Below, in pieces: positions 11,498 through 24,269 of a stretch of DNA of 64,000 nt (the first letter of the stretch is position 1; every line of letters starts with the position of its first letter). Source of the stretch: Trichopria drosophilae (lineage: Eukaryota; Arthropoda; Insecta; Hymenoptera; Diapriidae); assembly GCA_030407085.1 (NCBI GenBank), contig CM059582.1:27231001-27295000 (forward strand). The letters run 5' to 3'. A program made the position numbers and the translations under genes. Below the pieces are notes generated by a model. That model had not been told where the DNA came from and did no database searches. It worked only from the letters and a program-made list of their open reading frames with translations.

Positions 11498-12625
11498 GGC
11501 CCACAAAAAGATTTTTATTTTCTGTGCTGGATACCAGACTAGACTATTCCGACGTATTCTGAGCTGCTCAAAAGACGAATCTGCAGTAAAAAATTCGGGT
11601 TGCTGGACAAATTCCAAACGTAACCTCAAAAATTCATACAAAATTTGCTTTTATAACGATGTAGGCTTTTAAAAGGTCCAATTTCACTTGTTTCGGATAA
11701 ATGCCGAATTTCTTTGTATTTTGGCCCGCTGAATACGAATCTGCAATCCCGAATTATGGCCGCTTGGTGAATTTCATAAATATTTTACAAATTTATAGAC
11801 TTAAAAGTGAAAGAATATAACTTTCTCAAGATGAGAACGTATTAATCTCATCTTTTTTTATCCGTTGAATATTAATCTGCATTCAAAAATGGAGATCGCT
11901 TAGTAAATTTCAGACACAACTTCAAAAAATCCTAAAAAATTGTTTTTATGGATATCGTGCACAAAAAAAGAAAGATTACAACTTTGCTCATTTTAAGAAC
12001 ACAATGTCATATATTTCGTTCCTGTGAATATCAATCCATAATTAACCATTTTGGCTGCCTTGTGAATTACAATTAAGTGCCCCCGTGCAATGACAATATG
12101 CGATTCCTAAAGATTAATGAAAAAACATACTGTCATGTAGGGAATGTGTCATGTCTCATATTTCTTTTTTTTTTTGTGTATATATTGCAATAAATGCTTA
12201 TTTTTTAAAAGATTTGTTGAGGTTATGTCGGAAATTCACCCAGCGTTTTCTAGTGCAGGTAGATCAGTAAAGATGAGATTAATGCTTTTTCAACTTAAGA
12301 AAAGTCATATTTTTTCTTTTTTAAGCCTAGACAAGTATATAAAATGTTTGTATGGTTTTTTGAGGTTAAATTGAAGAATTTGTCAAGAGCTCATCATTCT
12401 TTACTACAGATTCTTATTCAGCGAATCAAAATACAAAAAAATGCGGTGTCTTTATCCAAAAAAGCCAATAATGTACCTTTTTATAGCTTATATCACCATA
12501 AAATCTAATTTTTTATAATTTTTGTGGTTTTTTAGAATTTTCAGAATTTGCCGAAAATATGTCGGATTAGAGTGAACTAGAGTCCAGCACCGAAAACAAC
12601 ATTTTTTTTGTTAGCTTGTGATTAT
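11498..12625. mobile_element. Large foldback element (about 1.1 kb) with tandem subrepeats in its arms
   Basis: The outer ends pair: 'tttctgtgctggatac' near 11,519 against the inverted 'ttttcggtgctggactc' near 12,590. Inner blocks also pair, for example 'gatgagaacgtattaatctc' near 11,830 with the inverted 'gagattaatgctttttc' near 12,275. Within the left arm four diverged units start at about 11,573, 11,732, 11,867 and 12,027 ('gaatayyaatctgcawtc'), spaced about 135-160 bp. The ORF at 12,144-12,374 lies in the right arm and is not judged real. Confidence 0.65.
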
Positions 12626-14019
12626 AATCAGAGGGAATTATGAGACCTACATTTGGCGAGAATATTTTCGAAATATTGGCGAAAAAAAGTAACTGAAAAA
12701 TGTACACAAAATTGTTCTTAATGAATCAATCGATTAGATTGTTTAAAATAACTTGATTACAAAAATTATTTTATAACTAAGAAATAAAATTTCGCTTACT
12801 TGAATGTTACATATCACATTTTGAACGTAATATTTCTTAAAGAAATATAAAAGTACTTGATCCGATATCCGAAAGATATTCAACTAATTAATACGTATCC
12901 AATAAAACTATAATTTTTCCGAATTAAATTTTTGTAATTATAGTTCATTTAATAACAGTAGCTCTACAATAACAGATTAAATTTATTTAAATTACATTTT
13001 AATTGATAATTTATTGTTCCGGTAAATTATGCATTACTACAACGTAATGGGATTTTATTTTGAATTTTCTAAGCATTTGATGTTTATAAATGATTAGGAT
13101 GCAATTTCATTTAAGAGTAGCCAGCATGGATTTTGCTTCACTTTATTCAGGTTATTGAGTTCAGCAATGGGGGAAGTCGTCAAAGAAGACGGCTGCTTGC
13201 ATAAAAAATTTATCTTAACAGGTATTTTATAAAGGCTCTTCTTCAAAATGTGATATTATGAGCATAATGCTTATAACGCAAATTTATCAATAATTCCTAA
13301 TCCGTTCAAATTTACCATATTACCATTTTAATAAAGGTTGTAGCAAAGTGTACCTGCTTTATTAATCAGTAGACTGTTATTATTTACCTACAGTCGCATT
13401 TAGGTGCCAAATAAATAACTATCCAAGGACAGTAGGCTGGTATAATAAATAGCAGTATATTTTGCAATCTTTAAGCTATTATAAACTAATAAAGCTATGC
13501 ACTAAAACAGTCTGCATGTGTCAAATTAAAAGCTTAAATAAACAATTAATCATTAATGTAATATATTTTAATATGTAATAAATATATTGTTGTATTAGTT
13601 GTACAAAAATGACAGTTTTATAAAAATTATATTCTGGAAATTATTTGGTTTAACAAAATAATAAAATGACAAAATAGTAAATTACGCTAAATATTTCTTG
13701 CTTTCAATAAATTATTCATTTTTCCAAGCCAAATATTTCATAAAATATTATGTTTTTTGGCTTAACTGATAAATTGAAATAAATAAACAAATAAGAAACC
13801 CCCCGTGATTATCGTTTATTGCTCAAACTTTTCATGATCCCAAACCAGTGTATATGAATGTAAATTGCATCATATTCGTATGTACGACTTATTAAAGCTT
13901 TTATTTTAATATAAAAATAAAACAGATCATATCATAAAAAAAATAAATAGAAAATATCAAATATAAACTAAATTCCACCAATTAATCGGGGTTAAGCTGA
14001 CGTAAATAGGGCTGAATTG
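12626..14019. other. AT-rich DNA, nothing recognised
   Basis: No ORF above 60 codons, no clear repeat arms and no RNA gene were seen. Confidence 0.45.
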
Positions 14020-14190
14020 ATCAATATTTTAAAAATAATAGGCGTGAACTAACTGAAGAAAAAATGCAAACATTATGTGTTATTATTTAGTAAAATGTAC
14101 ATTTATTGACGTTTATAATTTGAGTTCATTTATAATAAATTTTAATACTTTGTGTACTTTTTTTAAATATTTACACCAATAATTTGGAAT
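14020..14190 (+). repeat. Dispersed repeat, copy 1
   Basis: A stretch containing 'tttagtaaaatgtacatttat' and 'taataaattttaatacttt' is matched in the same orientation at about 16,570-16,770, with several indels. This is a diverged direct repeat about 2.5 kb apart, noncoding and of unknown class. Confidence 0.5.
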
Positions 14191-14763
14191 TGTCAATCAA
14201 AAGCGTATAATGTAAACCGATTAAAATAAAAAATAAAAACTAAAGTTTGTTTTCTATGTCATGCACAATATTGAATACAATACGAAACATTATAATAAGT
14301 TTCTGTAGTATAATAATAAAAGAGTGTATGATCCATTTTATGATAAGAAATAAAATGATAAAATTGATACATTTGTGTTTGAAAATGTAAAGTACATAAT
14401 TTCATTCCATTATGTCAACTTTCAGTCTATACGTTTGTTTACACCGAGACATGCAGGATTTGTGCTACTTCAATAATTAAACGTCGATAGTGATGTATAG
14501 TTTACCGGAACGTAAAAGATTATATACCTTTAAATAGTTTGATCAGCAACAAATCAGATTTGAAGGAAATAATTTGACGTATTGCCTAAATTTTAATATG
14601 TGAACATGAATGTACAAAATAACGTCGTTTTTTAATAATAGAAATTGAAACATGCATAACCAATAAAAACATTGATCAAACAACTATTTAATGCATTCTC
14701 AACAAATTCTTATTTTATAACATGGCAGTTCTTTAAACTGACTTTTTATTTTGGAAAGTATTT

Positions 14764-14787
14764 AATAATAATAATAATAATAATAAT
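14764..14787. repeat. (AAT)8 microsatellite
   Basis: Eight uninterrupted AAT units. Confidence 0.95.
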
Positions 14788-15501
14788 TGATTTTTAGTTT
14801 ATGATTAAGGAATGCTGCCAATACTTCGTGTGGTTTTATTAATCTGCTTAAAATTGGAATATTAGATATATTGCAACACAGGGTGCATCTGTTTGAGTAG
14901 AAATACATTTTTAGCATTATTTTATGATTGACTCATTACAATGCTAATTAGAACCTTGATAATGAATTTCATTACTTTTATTTCGTGAAAAACTTATTAG
15001 TATTGTTTTACTTACTCAGTTAAAGTCTTTATGTTTGTAGGTTATGTATGTAAAAAATAAACAATAAATGAAAAGGCGAATTAAGCAAATATTTATTAAG
15101 ATCATTAATTTTCTGAAGAAGACTCGTCGAATTTCGTTCCTTCCACTTCTATCTGGCACTTTTAACTTTATCATAAAGACGGATTCCTCCCATTATCCCG
15201 ATTTTTAATAAACATTTACTCAATTCCCTTTTTTTATTCCTTTTTTATTTTTTATTATTTAAACACATAGACCGACAAATATCAATTTGACTTTAACTTT
15301 ATAATTCAAAACGGTCGATGACCATATGCATAATAAATTGTCTTACTTGTCAATAACTGTTCAGATTTATGACGAATAATTTCCATTCATTATAGACCGA
15401 ATATTTAATATATGTTACAAGACAGAAATATCAAAATGTGGATTCTTCGAAAAAAAGATCCGTTTAAAATTGATCCCAAGACAAAATTATTATATACAGA
15501 A
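14788..15501. other. AT-rich DNA, nothing recognised
   Basis: No gene, RNA or repeat arm was recognised. Confidence 0.45.
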
Positions 15502-15576
15502 AACTAACCTGACCTAACCTGACTTCACCTAACCTAACTTAACGTAACATGTGCTAACTAAACCTGACCTAACATA
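15502..15576. repeat. Degenerate interstitial CCTAA (TTAGG-type) repeat
   Basis: The run has 'aacctgacctaacctgactt' followed by several 'cacctaacctaactt'-like units. This matches the C-strand of the canonical insect telomere repeat (TTAGG)n with many substitutions (CCTGA). It is short and degenerate, consistent with an interstitial relic or a simple repeat of similar sequence. Confidence 0.6.
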
Positions 15577-16426
15577 ATCATGATGAGTATAAAGGTTAAA
15601 TTTTAACGGAATTGAGTTTGTTTGTGTCAAGTAATTTATTCTAAAATAACCTAATTCAATCTATTTCAAATAGAAATGTTTGAAATGACATTGTATTATC
15701 CTCAAAGAGTTTGAAATATAAAAATTACAATTCCAGGAAGTACGAGATAATGAAAATCGATACCAATACTATAAAAACAAATACTTGAAATGGTTACCTC
15801 TTGAAGGCAGCCAACGTGTAGGACATAAATCTGTCGTTGCGTAAGTGGTCAGATTTACATTACATCCTACTTTCAGTCAATTTACTTTCTTAATTCTAGA
15901 TTTCAAAAGCATTTCATGTCTTAATTTTAGTATTGCTCTTTACAATGAAGATTAAAGTAAGAGGATATCGAAGATTATTTGTAGACAACATACTAAAGGC
16001 ACGCACTCTACAGACATACGTGGTATTAGGAAAATGGTTACGGAAATAGTAACAAAATACATTTGATTCTTAATATATAAAATAATCTTGCATTTAAAAG
16101 AATTTAAAATAAACGAAAAGTTATACGTCCATTTTATGTAGAGTTTGATATCGGCGATTGAAAAGGAACTGTTTCCATAGAGATCAATTCCAAAAGGATC
16201 TAATTGATAATGGACCAAAGGTACAAGGTACATTTCTCTGGATCTATTTACGGAGATCTATTAACCTGTCACTAAACGTAGGTAGTATTGTATTCGTCAT
16301 AAATGTGACTTTTTTCCACTGTACACCGAACGCAAATTAGCGGCTTCAACTAAATAATCAATATCATTAGTATGTATTATATAGTGTATTATTGCATTAT
16401 TTCTTATTGTCTCAACTGTCTTCATT
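15577..16426. other. AT-rich DNA; overlapping opposite-strand ORFs judged spurious
   Basis: Overlapping frames on both strands at about 15,950-16,340 have no recognisable domain. Confidence 0.4.
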
Positions 16427-16501
16427 CTCGAGTAAAAATTTATTTAGGCCTTGATCAGGGCCTGACCACTGCGCTATGGGCCTAATAAATTTCTGCTCGG
16501 G
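16427..16501. other. Imperfect 24-bp-stem hairpin with a tRNA-like A-box on the minus strand
   Basis: The left stem 16,427-16,450 (ctcgagtaaaaatttattta plus ggcc) pairs with 16,478-16,501 with few mismatches. Between them an inner 'ggcc..tgatca.gggcc' can also fold. On the minus strand 16,476-16,466 reads TAGCGCAGTGG, close to a pol III A-box, but no good B-box follows. Possible identities are a small hairpin RNA, a tRNA-related SINE head or a transposon end. Confidence 0.35.
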
Positions 16502-16569
16502 TAAGTCCCGATAGTTCTTGGTATGTATCGGTCATGTTTATTATAATGTATAAATAAACAATTTAATTA
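16502..16569. other. Short spacer
   Basis: AT-rich sequence between the hairpin and the second copy of the dispersed repeat. Confidence 0.4.
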
Positions 16570-16770
16570 ATTAGTAGATAAAAATAATACGGATGATCTA
16601 ATTGGGAAAAGTATTACAAACATTATATGTTATAACTTAGTAAAATGAAAATTTCTTCATCGTTTACTTTATTTACGTTTCAACTTAAATTAATTTATAA
16701 TGAATTTTAATACTTTAGGTATTTTACTTAATTAAATAATTTATTTACACATTATAATGAAAATGACCAA
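16570..16770 (+). repeat. Dispersed repeat, copy 2
   Basis: The same repeat as at 14.02-14.19 kb, same orientation, with extra insertions ('cgtttactttatttacgttt' lies between matching blocks). Noncoding. Confidence 0.5.
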
Positions 16771-19700
16771 CACGTATCAAGAACTATCGGTACTTATTAT
16801 ATAAAGGATGGTGAAAAAGCCACTTTGATCTTTCTACGCTATAAAATTTATGATTAGCTAGTCCTGAAAGGTCAGTTCTTAAGCTACAAAATCTCTGTGA
16901 AACATTGTTCGAAGGTTCTAAAAGGATTTAACCACATGTGTTCTACGAAAGCCCAAATTACTGTTTCACTTTCTAAAATTTCAATATTTACTCGAATAAG
17001 AATTAAAATCTTCTTCTAAAAAAGGGAAATGCTCACAATTAATCAAAGAGTAGCTCGATGTTTACTGTTGAAATTAATATCAGGGGTTTTACTACCTAAT
17101 AGTAAACCGAGACATTTAGACCAGAAAAGTCATTTTTTCGTATTTATTTATTATTTATATGATAAATACATTATAGGATAACTATTTAATTAATTTTAAA
17201 ACCAATATTTTGTCTATTCAAAGCCGCTTTCAGGATTTACTGTCTTATTTTTTCATACATTTGTTTTATCATTTTGAGACATTATCACGTTTAAACAAAA
17301 AGTTAATAGATATTACAAAACACATTAATATTGCATATCACAGAATGGCTTTCTTGCCCTAACACGTGATGTTTTTTATTTCGTTATAAACATTAAAAAA
17401 AACTAATAATAATCTGGAAATCAGAACTATTTAAAAGAATAAGTAACAATTAGGTCGTAAGTAGAGTTTATATTTGATGAAGAAATTAATTTTATCATCA
17501 GTTCCTTACAATAATTTTTACTACTTTTCAAATTTTACCTGAAATATTTTGCGTTAAATAGCTCGAAAATAACAACAAATTTATAAAGAACATAAAAAAT
17601 GGAATATTTTTCAACTTGTAACAAGGATCTTATTTGGAATAATCCTATAAACTAAAGTTTCGGGTAACGTTACTTCTATCTAAATTTATTGATTGATAAT
17701 AGATAAGCATTGTTTAATAGATTAGTTATGTAATTCATGTTTTCATTAATGTTTTAATCCGTTAAGAATTAAGTTTTAATTCTTCATTAATTTTCTTATT
17801 TGCTTTTATAATTTCACAAGTTTGTTATTTATGATGATTTTAATATTTGTAATTTTTAGGAACAAAATGCGATTGTGGTTTCAAAAAGATTAATAACTAT
17901 TTTAAAAAAAAATTTAACTGTCCAAAATGATTACAATATAAAATATGGAAAACATAAAATGACGATTAAAATGGGAAATCCTTAAGTAAGTTAGACCCGG
18001 GATATAGTAGGTTTGGGAAAAATACTTAATAATGTTTCCAGGAATTTCATTTTCACTAATAATGACATTGTTGAAGAGAAACTTATTAATGTTATGAAGA
18101 CCTGAACAAATAATTTGTGGAACTTTTGATAATTACTCATACCTTCTTCTTATCCCCAGTGAAGAATTATTGAAAATGATTGAATTTTAACAAATAATAG
18201 CTTACTTTTTCGAGAAAAAGATTCTCTATACTTAACCGAACGAATTTTTCCACATTTTTTGCTTGATCACCAAAATTATTCAGAATTTTGAAAAGTAATA
18301 ATTTTGTTTTATTGAAATTTGTCAAAATCGCAACGCAAAGTTGTAAAGAATCTTTTCCTCAAAAACATAAGTATCACGCGTTCAAATCCATTCATTTTTA
18401 CAAAAATTCTGGCGTAAAGAGAAGAAAATTTGACGCATTTATAAAAGTTGTTATTAATGAAAATGATTGTTGCATGTTCTAATTTCTTTCTATCTAACTA
18501 TCTCGTGAATAATATCATTGATAAAAAAAATTAATTTCTTGGACTACCTTTAAAATCCAGAACAGCACATTAATTACCAAAAATAAATACAAAAACAGTA
18601 TTCACCTAGAATCACTTAGTTTGCTATCATAGATTTTGATTTTATTTTCTAAAATTTTGAATAAAACAGTAAATTCTTCGTACTAGAAATGAACAAACTT
18701 CTAAATAATCGGTATAATATAATAAAGCAGTAAATTTTTGTTATTTAAGAATTTTAATGAAAAATACTTAGGAATAAAATTTCGTAGAATGAAATAAATT
18801 TCGTTTAATCGCACAATTATTTTAAATAAAATATCATCTTTTAGATACAATTTTAATTTATATGCAACAGATAAGATAATGCCTTGTCGAAATAACGGAC
18901 TGAAAGTGATTTGTTTCTTCGAACTTTCGGATATTCATAATTCTGCAGAAACTAACGTTAGAAAAACGGACTTTCTAGTAGAAAAATTATAATTATTTTT
19001 GTGATTACCACAAAATTTCTTTAAAATAAATAACTGTAAATTCATTAAATATATTTAATGTAGTTTCCATTTTACTAAACGTTTCATCTACACATTTCAC
19101 GAGAAGATATCAACTGGATATAATCAATCAAATATTCTTGATTCTTTTTGTTCAAAAATAATTATTTAAAAATTATATAAATTAGGAATTACTCATCGTA
19201 AATAACAAAACTACATACGAAGTACGAAGTTTACAGTGTAGTTTTAATGGCATAGAATTCATGCACTAAAAATGTTACTAAATTAATTTAAAACGCTTTA
19301 CTCATGCAAACTAGAAATTATCGTATAAATCAGATTTTTAAAACAATTTTTTCGTGCCGTTTTACGTAGAGTAATAAAGTATCGCAAGTGCTGAAATGAA
19401 CTATAATTCGATATAACTATTTAAATCGTTGTATACTGAATCGAAATATTATTCCGGCAAACTCCTAGTATAAACTAATTTTAATACAAACGTTGGAGTC
19501 GAACATATACAAAGAAATTAAACAATTCGAATTAATTTCAAGTAACTTGACAGGTTTGCGTAAGCAATTCACCTGTACTCGGATTCGATGGTGTAGTTCC
19601 ATAATTCAATATTCCCGCTGTAACTTGCTGACGTTAATAATCTTGATGTATGAGAGATGAAATTTAAACTTCTTATGATCAATTAATTATTCGAGTATGA

Positions 19701-20339
19701 TTCAGACAGTATAAATGAATCAAACATTTTAATTTCTCTCTAATTAATTAATATAAAACGAAACATACAATGACTACTTGTAAATAACAAAAACAACTTT
19801 TCAGAAACAGTCAAGACAATACGTGGTTTTCTGACATTTCTGACGTGTTTTATTACGAAAATTTATGACAACATTCCCAGGATATTTTGAGAATCAAATA
19901 ACCGGTTACATAACGTGAATGTCATAATTTGGCTTTAAATATCAGTTACTAAAAATTGTGACGATTTAGCAATGTTTAATGTCTGACCAATTACGCCCGT
20001 TTCTACTTAATATTTATACGGCTTATTAGAATCTATAGAATTCTGGTTTCTTTGTATTTTTGGAGACAGACACTTTTATTTCTTCTATTTCAGTCTATTA
20101 GGATTTATATTTGAAACCTCAAAATAAATTATTTCATCGAGTAGAGTTCAGAATGTCGAAAGAGTAAGCAAAGTTCAATATCAAGATTCCTTGTTAAAAT
20201 AGAGATTGCCATGACATCTTTGGGATTAAGCGTTACAAATTCCCCGAGTTCTATTATCTTTGCGACGTACACGATCTTTGTGACTGGTTCTCTACTATTG
20301 TTCAATAAATAATAAACCCGGTATTTACCTGTGATCGCT
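16771..20339. other. Long AT-rich stretch without recognised features
   Basis: About 3.5 kb contains only chance-length ORFs (for example 18,288-18,482). A small less AT-rich patch near 19,555-19,640 is the only compositional break. It could be intron or intergenic DNA. Confidence 0.45.
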
Positions 20340-20940
20340 TATCGAGTTACGTCCTCGGCATTGTATATGACGTTGCACGATTTCCATTCTGCCGATAATA
20401 TCCTTCCTAGGAACTCGAGTTTTTCGTTGTCGGTGCGTTTTTAAATACATTTGGGAAAACTTTAAAACATAATTTTTAAAATTCGCTCGAACACATGCTT
20501 TCTTACGTCACGTCCGTTTTGAATTTTCCACTATTTTTTTTTAGACACGAAAGCTTTTTTCCGACTCACTCGCACAGTCTCTCGCGCGTTTTTCCGGGGG
20601 CGAGGGCGACGTGATCCTGCCGCCGATAGGTCGCGCGTCTCACTGAGACCAAGGGGATGAGATTTTCGGCGCGAACCTACCGCCTGTTAGCCACCCTCGG
20701 CGCATGATCCGTGCCGATGTACATACACGGAAAATGCGTTGTACGCCAATAGAACCGAACGCCGTTCATCCGCTTCGGTTGCTCAATTGCGTCGCGAAAA
20801 GGAAAACTCGCCTCGATTTCGTGGGAATCAAAGGCTTTTTACCACGAATGCTCCTGTTCCAGGATGCATGAAAATCGCAATATGTGGGAGTTGGTTATTC
20901 GTTAATTACAGCGGCGATTGGGTGTAGCTTTGGTATTGTC
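20340..20940. promoter_or_regulatory. CpG-rich island, candidate promoter or first exon
   Basis: This is the most CG-rich stretch of the window, with clusters such as 'gtctctcgcgcgtttttccg' (about 20,578) and 'ggtcgcgcgtctcactgaga' (about 20,629), next to AT-rich DNA on both sides. It holds CRE-like 'acgtcacg' at about 20,506 and an open frame from 20,739 to 20,927 with basic, Arg-rich content but no domain. CpG retention in an AT-rich insect genome suggests an unmethylated promoter or a conserved exon. Transcript direction is unknown. Confidence 0.4.
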
Positions 20941-21470
20941 GGTCGATGAGGAAAATTCATTTCTTTTCTAATAAATTTATAATTTTCGTGGTAAGGACTT
21001 CCTGCTAAATAAATTGCGTAATTTTAATCGAAGGAAAAAGCATATTAAAGTTCGCAAATAAAATGAATTTGAAGGGCATACTGCGTATACGAATTATTTT
21101 CTTTTAAGAGAAAATCTTTTTAAAAAAATTGATCCTTGTTATGGACCTTTGCGACCCCTGATCTGGATTCAAGTTTTAGGAATCTTTGAGAATTTTTTAA
21201 CGAAGACTATGCATGGGTCTTGAATATCCGCTTTTCAAATATAAAATCCGTCATTTGATATTACCTTAAATTGTTTAAATATGACGACATAAATAGAAAA
21301 AAATGTAAAAAAAAACAACCATTTTTTATTAAACTGTCATTTTCATTGCGAAGGAATTCTCGGATAGTTTCGTGCCTTAGAATCCTCTAGAATAATGAGT
21401 TTTACTAAAATTCAATCTATATTAGAATTTGAATTACAAAATGGCATCCTACAAATGACGCTCTTGATAC
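20941..21470. other. AT-rich DNA, nothing recognised
   Basis: No supported gene or repeat structure. Confidence 0.4.
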
Positions 21471-22324
21471 TTAACCCATTAACGCCCAAAGGACACTTTT
21501 TCTTGCTTCAATTTCAATCCAAAAAATTGGGAAATATTTATTCATACCAATTTTTTTTGAGCCATTAGAATATTGGGATTCTATTGAAACTATCAACAAT
21601 GACGAATAACATACTTGAACTTTAATAAAACAATTTTTATTTTTTCCAGAAAAAAAAATCCTAATCTATAATATTTGAAATTCGTTTCCTCGAAAACTAT
21701 CAACTTTTGGGAAAAAATACAAAGAATAAACAACTCTTAGAATTCATGAGAGAATACACTAACTTTTTTTCGAATTTTTCGAAAATAAATTACATTTTGA
21801 AAAAATGTTCAAAATAAATTCATCAAAAAATTCTCAAAAAAATCCGTGATATTTCTGGATGAATTCTAATAAGCTTTGATTCTTAGCATTCTTTTAATAG
21901 AGCAGTTTTTGAGTTAGAGTGCCCAGAAATGTTCGAAGAAATTGTCATTGTTGGGATCATTTTGAGGTCGTTCGACTGATGCGGGTATAAAAGGAAAAGT
22001 TTTTGTTAAAATTCAAGTATTTTATTCATCTTTGTTCATAGTTTCAATAGAATTCCAATATTCTAATGACTCGAAAAAAAATTGGTAAGGATAAATATTT
22101 CCCTATTCTTTGGGCATTTTTTTCAAATTCGGCGCCATATTGGAATTCCTGATGACTAAAACTCAATTTTGACCTCGGAATATTGAAAAGTGACCTCAGT
22201 CACATGAAACACAAGAACATAGTAGGACATGTACCTCCTAATTTTTTTTAACTTCGATTTTGATACGAAATACTCGATTGAAATTGAAGCAAGAAAAAGT
22301 GTCCTTTGGGCGTTAATAGGTTAA
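21471..22324. mobile_element. piggyBac-type MITE flanked by TTAA
   Basis: Both ends carry TTAA (21,471-21,474 and 22,321-22,324) followed by near-identical inverted ends starting CCCATTAACGCCCAAAGGAC / CCTATTAACGCCCAAAGGAC and extending about 46 bp. TTAA targets with CCY-starting ends are the signature of the piggyBac superfamily. Deeper inside, blocks at about 21,535-21,620 pair with about 22,015-22,105, so most of the 846-bp interior folds back. There is no transposase ORF, so it must be moved in trans. A diverged relative is at 37.7-39.15 kb. Confidence 0.85.
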
Positions 22325-22890
22325 TTTGTTGGTTATATATAAGTTTTATTAAGATATTTCTTGTAGTTTGTCATATATTTTGATGAATACATTCATGTAG
22401 ATGTTTTTAAGATATCTGACAACGAATCCGCTATCGAATTTTAAAAATTCAAAATGTCGGATATAATATGGCTAAAAAAGCCTTTTATACCATTGACCCT
22501 CTTCCTAATTCGAGTCGGGAAATTTATATTTTTAGTTATCTTGCGATTGACAGACGGCAAACATTCCGACAGAATTTGAAATTCATTATTAAAATATCTA
22601 AAATCACACGTTGACAATTTATTCTTTTTAATAGTAAAGTTATTTCTATATATATCTAATATCTGATAAAATTATCATTGTTTCTTAATTTCGGTCTTCC
22701 ATATTGAAACCACCATTTTCAATTATCGAATTTATTTTTAAATTTAACAAACTTAACCGATTTGCATTCAGCTACCTCAAAAACTACACGAAAATATTTA
22801 TCAAAATATATGACAACATACAAGAAATATTTTAACAAAACCGAAACAAACAAATTTTGCACCAATAGCAGCAATTTGAGGATGCCATTT
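22325..22890. mobile_element. Foldback element adjoining the TTAA element
   Basis: The left arm (about 22,330-22,475) and right arm (about 22,705-22,850) are inverted copies: 'gtcatatattttgatgaata' pairs with 'tatttatcaaaatatatgac', and 'ttcaaaatgtcggatataat' pairs with a diverged inverted copy ending in 'atattgaaacc'. The two minus/plus ORFs at 22.72-22.96 kb are translations of the right arm and are not genes. Confidence 0.65.
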
Positions 22891-24269
22891 TGTTTTTTGT
22901 GGTCGGGGAAGTCCTTCACAATGGAAATCATAGTATACTTAAACAGTTGTCGCTTTTTTTAGGTTTTTCTTTTTCATTTAAGTAGATGTTTTTAAAAAAT
23001 GGTAAATAATATCGTAAAAAAGGACTTGGATCCGTAAAAAGCATATCCAAAACTGTAGGAAACTTAACTTCCATAACAATATCTCAAAGATGTCTAATAA
23101 ATTTTGTCGTTTTGGGCCGAAACGGATTAAACGAAAATCATTTTTTTTAATACGCATGTCCGTAATGTAGAAACTTAACGTACTCTTTTCAGATGCACAA
23201 TCTCCGCTCTTTTCGTAAAATTCAACTTTACGGCCCAGAACCGACAAATATTATTCTAGGCCTCAACATTTCTTCAATTTATTGATTAGCGAAAAGCCTA
23301 CATATAATTTGTCTATTATATTCGTATTAAAGTCTATTTTCTGATGTATACTGCGGACACCGTCCAGATCCGACGGACTTTTATTGGTTTTTGTAACATA
23401 TAGAAGATGCTTTAAATAATTCATACCTAGTACTTAAATATAATATATTTGAGTATTTTAAAATAATACAAACAGTTTCTTTTGACGTATTGAGCTAAAT
23501 AATGTTATTTTAAACATTTTATTTTGATCCGAAACGGAAAATTCAAACCGGAAGTCAATATTTTTAAACGGAATAAGTATTAATTTTATATGAGATTTGG
23601 ATTGTATAAGGAAAAGGCAACATTTTTTTATAAAATACAAATAATTATAAACGTCTTTATTGACAAAAAAAAAATGAAATTTTTTATCAGTTTCTCAGTT
23701 TAATATCTCTATTACTCCATTTTATAATTCAAAGTATGGATTGATGTGCTAGAACATTTGACCACTTAAAAAGACGTTACAATTTTTCTGGTAGATGTAA
23801 AATAGAATGATATGAATTTAAAATTGATAAAAAGATTGTATTTAATAAACAACTGATTAGAAAATAGCTACCTAATAGATTTGATTATAATATATTATGG
23901 AAAGAAGTGTTGACAAAGATTAGATGGTAACCATGACAAAATATATAAAATAAAAATGAATAGAGTAAGAATTCCTGAAGTGGCTGCCAATTATCATTAG
24001 GGAAATGAAGATTAATGATACCTATATCCTCTGATTATTCACGTTACGCAAATAAGATCTGCAAAGGATTTTACAAAAGTTTAATTAGCTTCAAAGTGAC
24101 TGAATTTTACCAAACTTTTTATGACATATGTTTAAAATGCAAATATAAAGCGTAATTTATTTAAAGAAATTATATTTTTATTTTTTTATTTAATGAATAA
24201 ATAATGTTCGTCATCGATTTTAGTAGCGGAAGGGAGAAAGTAGGGTGAAAGTTATCCGATTTCCTGTAG
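22891..24269. other. AT-rich DNA, nothing firmly recognised
   Basis: The minus-strand 89-codon frame at 22,978-23,247 has no recognisable domain. No RNA gene was seen. Confidence 0.4.

Noticed and set aside
18380..18400. Possible tRNA B-box ('gttcaaatcc')
   Set aside because: No matching A-box at the right distance and no cloverleaf arms.
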